A stretch of 6,999 bases of DNA from Methanosarcinales archaeon (GTDB lineage Archaea > Halobacteriota > Syntropharchaeia > Alkanophagales > Methanospirareceae): the NCBI GenBank assembly GCA_016649585.1, contig JAENXH010000070.1:1-6999 (forward strand), in the 5' to 3' direction. Position 1 is the first letter of the stretch. Every line of letters begins with the position of its first letter. Position numbers and translations under genes: made by a program. Under the pieces are notes generated by a model. That model was not told the origin of the DNA, searched no databases, and worked only from the letters and a program-made list of their open reading frames with translations. Positions 5,703 through 6,999 of the stretch are shown in pieces.

Positions 5703-6479
5703 CTAATATCCTGAAGGATTGTTAAATTCAATTTCGGTTACCAGGAATCGCGCATAACTAAAATCGCCTGTCTTTAGGCGCCAGACAACTTCGACTTCGT
5801 GCGGTATTCGTACCTTATCTATCTCTTTATACTGTCTATAATGCCCAATCCAAGTCTTTTTGGAATAAGAATCATCAACCGACTGGTATCTGACACACTC
5901 TAATCGGGTAATCTCGCCTTTCCCGTCGAAATAGAATATCGCCGATGCCGTTATATCGCCATCCGAGATGACAGCTCTTGCAGATTCCGAGTCTATCTCT
6001 TCCCACTGTAAATATTCGCTTGGCAGCAAGGCAGAGGGATACCACGGTGCCTCTGAAAGGAACCTGATTAGGCTTGAATAATCCATCTCGGAACCTTTTG
6101 CGTCCGCAATCGTAAATGTCGAAAATATTTTAATCAGCATATTCCCGTGACCATTGAAGTACCTGTCTCGTGCAGCGATCCAGACCAAGGGGGACGGCTT
6201 TACCGTGGCATACCATACAAAGCCCGGTCGTTGAGTGGTAAAATATTCTTCACCGGAAATAGGCATCCACTTTTGGTCTTCCTTCGTTCTAAACGTGCCG
6301 TCATGTTTCTGTCGTGCATAACAGATGTAGTGCTGTCCTTCCTTTAACGAGTACTTGAAATACCGCTGCACTGGTTCTGGAAGGCTGCTGAACTGATCGT
6401 AAGTAAACACGTTATCAGAGATGTCTTCGGAGTTCGCGAATAATGTTTCAATTTCCTTTGAGACTTGTTTAGTAAACAT
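5703..6479 (-). CDS. DUF6544/DUF6920-like protein of unknown function
   Basis: A 258-residue protein that I recognise, from motif memory, as the DUF6544/DUF6920 type. Typical segments are L-P-E-P-V-Q-R-Y-F (33-41), P-G-F-V-W-Y-A (85-91), the W-Y-P-S-A-L-L-P-S stretch (146-154) with L-I-R-F-L-S-E ahead of it, F-D-G-K-G-E-I (174-180) and R-I-P-H-E-V-E-V-V-W (224-233). The length is near that of the soluble core of the family, and no signal peptide or membrane segment is seen, so it is probably cytosolic. The start is firm: GGAG (6485-6488 on the complement) lies 5 bases from the ATG. The gene lies 33 bases downstream of the nitroreductase stop on the same strand, so co-transcription is likely. 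No catalytic residues can be named, and no biochemical role is known to me for the family. Confidence 0.8.
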   Translation of the reverse strand: MFTKQVSKEIETLFANSEDISDNVFTYDQFSSLPEPVQRYFKYSLKEGQHYICYARQKHDGTFRTKEDQKWMPISGEEYFTTQRPGFVWYATVKPSPLVWIAARDRYFNGHGNMLIKIFSTFTIADAKGSEMDYSSLIRFLSEAPWYPSALLPSEYLQWEEIDSESARAVISDGDITASAIFYFDGKGEITRLECVRYQSVDDSYSKKTWIGHYRQYKEIDKVRIPHEVEVVWRLKTGDFSYARFLVTEIEFNNPSGY

Positions 6480-6512
6480 ACGATCTCCAAAGTCAAGGCA
6501 ACATCAACGATT

Positions 6513-6999
6513 TTACTCCGTATCAATGATTTTGTTATACTCGAGCTGTGCTTTGGGAATCGGCGTTTTCGCTTCGTCCGGGTAGCCGAAGGAGATTATC
6601 GCTTCCACCCGCATGTTCGCCGGTAAACCGAGCACATCCTTGACGTACCCTTCAGAGGTCTGCGTCTCGTCATGCATCCGCTTTCGTATCTGTATCCAGC
6701 AGGAGCCGAGCCCCAGGCTCTGGCCGGTAAGTTGCAAGATGATAGCTGCGATGGAGCAGTCCTCGATCCAGACGTCTGACTCGTGCTCGTCGGCGCAGAC
6801 TACCACGCCGAGCGCGGCCCCCTTCAAGAAGCTCGAGCCGCTGAGCTTGGCCCGTGAGAGCGCTTCCAGTTTTGCTCTGTCAGTGATGAAGAGGAACCGC
6901 CAGGGTCTGAAATTACGAGAAGTGGGCGAGCGAACGGCAGCCTCCTTCAACTGCTCGATGAGCGCGGGCTCGATTTCCTTAGCCTTATATTTTCTGATA
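6513..6999 (-). CDS. FMN-dependent nitroreductase family protein (5' end beyond window)
   Basis: 161 residues are visible; the frame stays open to the right edge and the first visible residues, I-R-K-Y-K, match the family N-terminus (RRSIRKY), so perhaps 10-15 residues are missing. FMN-binding segments are S-P-T-S-R-N-F-R-P-W-R-F (visible 24-35), G-L-G-S-C-W-I (96-102) and the C-terminal F-G-Y-P-D-E (147-152). Members use NAD(P)H or other electron donors to reduce nitro groups, quinones or flavins, and the natural substrate is usually unknown. The protein is cytosolic and probably dimeric, as is usual for the family. Its DNA is GC-rich: by hand count 108 of 180 bases (60%) at 6721-6900, against 26 of 60 (43%) at 5161-5220 and 24 of 60 (40%) at 6301-6360. 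A TTG at 6950 is in frame, but homology continues upstream of it, so it is not the start. It is followed by the DUF6544-like gene. Confidence 0.9.
   Translation of the reverse strand, partial: IRKYKAKEIEPALIEQLKEAAVRSPTSRNFRPWRFLFITDRAKLEALSRAKLSGSSFLKGAALGVVVCADEHESDVWIEDCSIAAIILQLTGQSLGLGSCWIQIRKRMHDETQTSEGYVKDVLGLPANMRVEAIISFGYPDEAKTPIPKAQLEYNKIIDTE

Noticed and set aside
1..6999. Mobile elements, CRISPR arrays, tRNA or rRNA genes, or defence-system genes
   Set aside because: No transposase, integrase, repeat-spacer pattern, cloverleaf or rRNA-like stretch was seen on either strand. Apart from short gaps the window is filled by recognisable protein genes.

Overview
The window looks like a chromosomal segment of an archaeon. 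Three things suggest this: TATA-like boxes about 25 bases ahead of likely transcription starts, an RPA-like protein with two OB folds, and a thiolase paired with a zinc-ribbon DUF35 protein, an arrangement common in archaea. AGA, AGG and ATA codons are frequent. A euryarchaeon of the Archaeoglobi, Syntropharchaeia or methanogen/ANME kind is possible, but the lineage cannot be fixed from this sequence.

Left part (1-2094). The 5' end of a secreted beta-propeller (SBBP-repeat) protein runs off the left edge on the minus strand. Upstream of it, on the same strand, is a PfkB-family sugar or nucleoside kinase. The kinase is transcribed divergently from a plus-strand OB-fold protein, and the two share a short AT-rich promoter region at about 1350-1410.

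Centre (2140-5666). Four plus-strand genes form a compact acyl-CoA cluster: SCP-x-type thiolase, DUF35 partner protein, 3-hydroxyacyl-CoA dehydrogenase and enoyl-CoA hydratase. Together they cover the hydration, NAD-linked oxidation and thiolysis steps of beta-oxidation (or the reverse: acetoacetyl-CoA to 3-hydroxybutyryl-CoA to crotonyl-CoA). No acyl-CoA dehydrogenase, ETF or CoA ligase is present, so the first steps must be encoded elsewhere. A good TATA box and Shine-Dalgarno precede the thiolase. A 110-base gap before the hydratase may hold translational control.

Right part (5703-6999). Two minus-strand genes converge on the cluster: an FMN nitroreductase cut by the right edge and, 33 bases downstream of it, a DUF6544/DUF6920-like protein of unknown function. 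The nitroreductase is clearly more GC-rich than its neighbours.

No tRNA, rRNA, CRISPR array, insertion sequence or attachment site was seen. Most of the window is ordinary metabolism. The points worth a second look are two Asn-to-Ser changes at conserved motif positions (kinase and dehydrogenase), the thiolase/DUF35 pair next to a dehydrogenase and hydratase rather than HMG-CoA synthase, the leader of the hydratase gene, and the composition shift at the right end.
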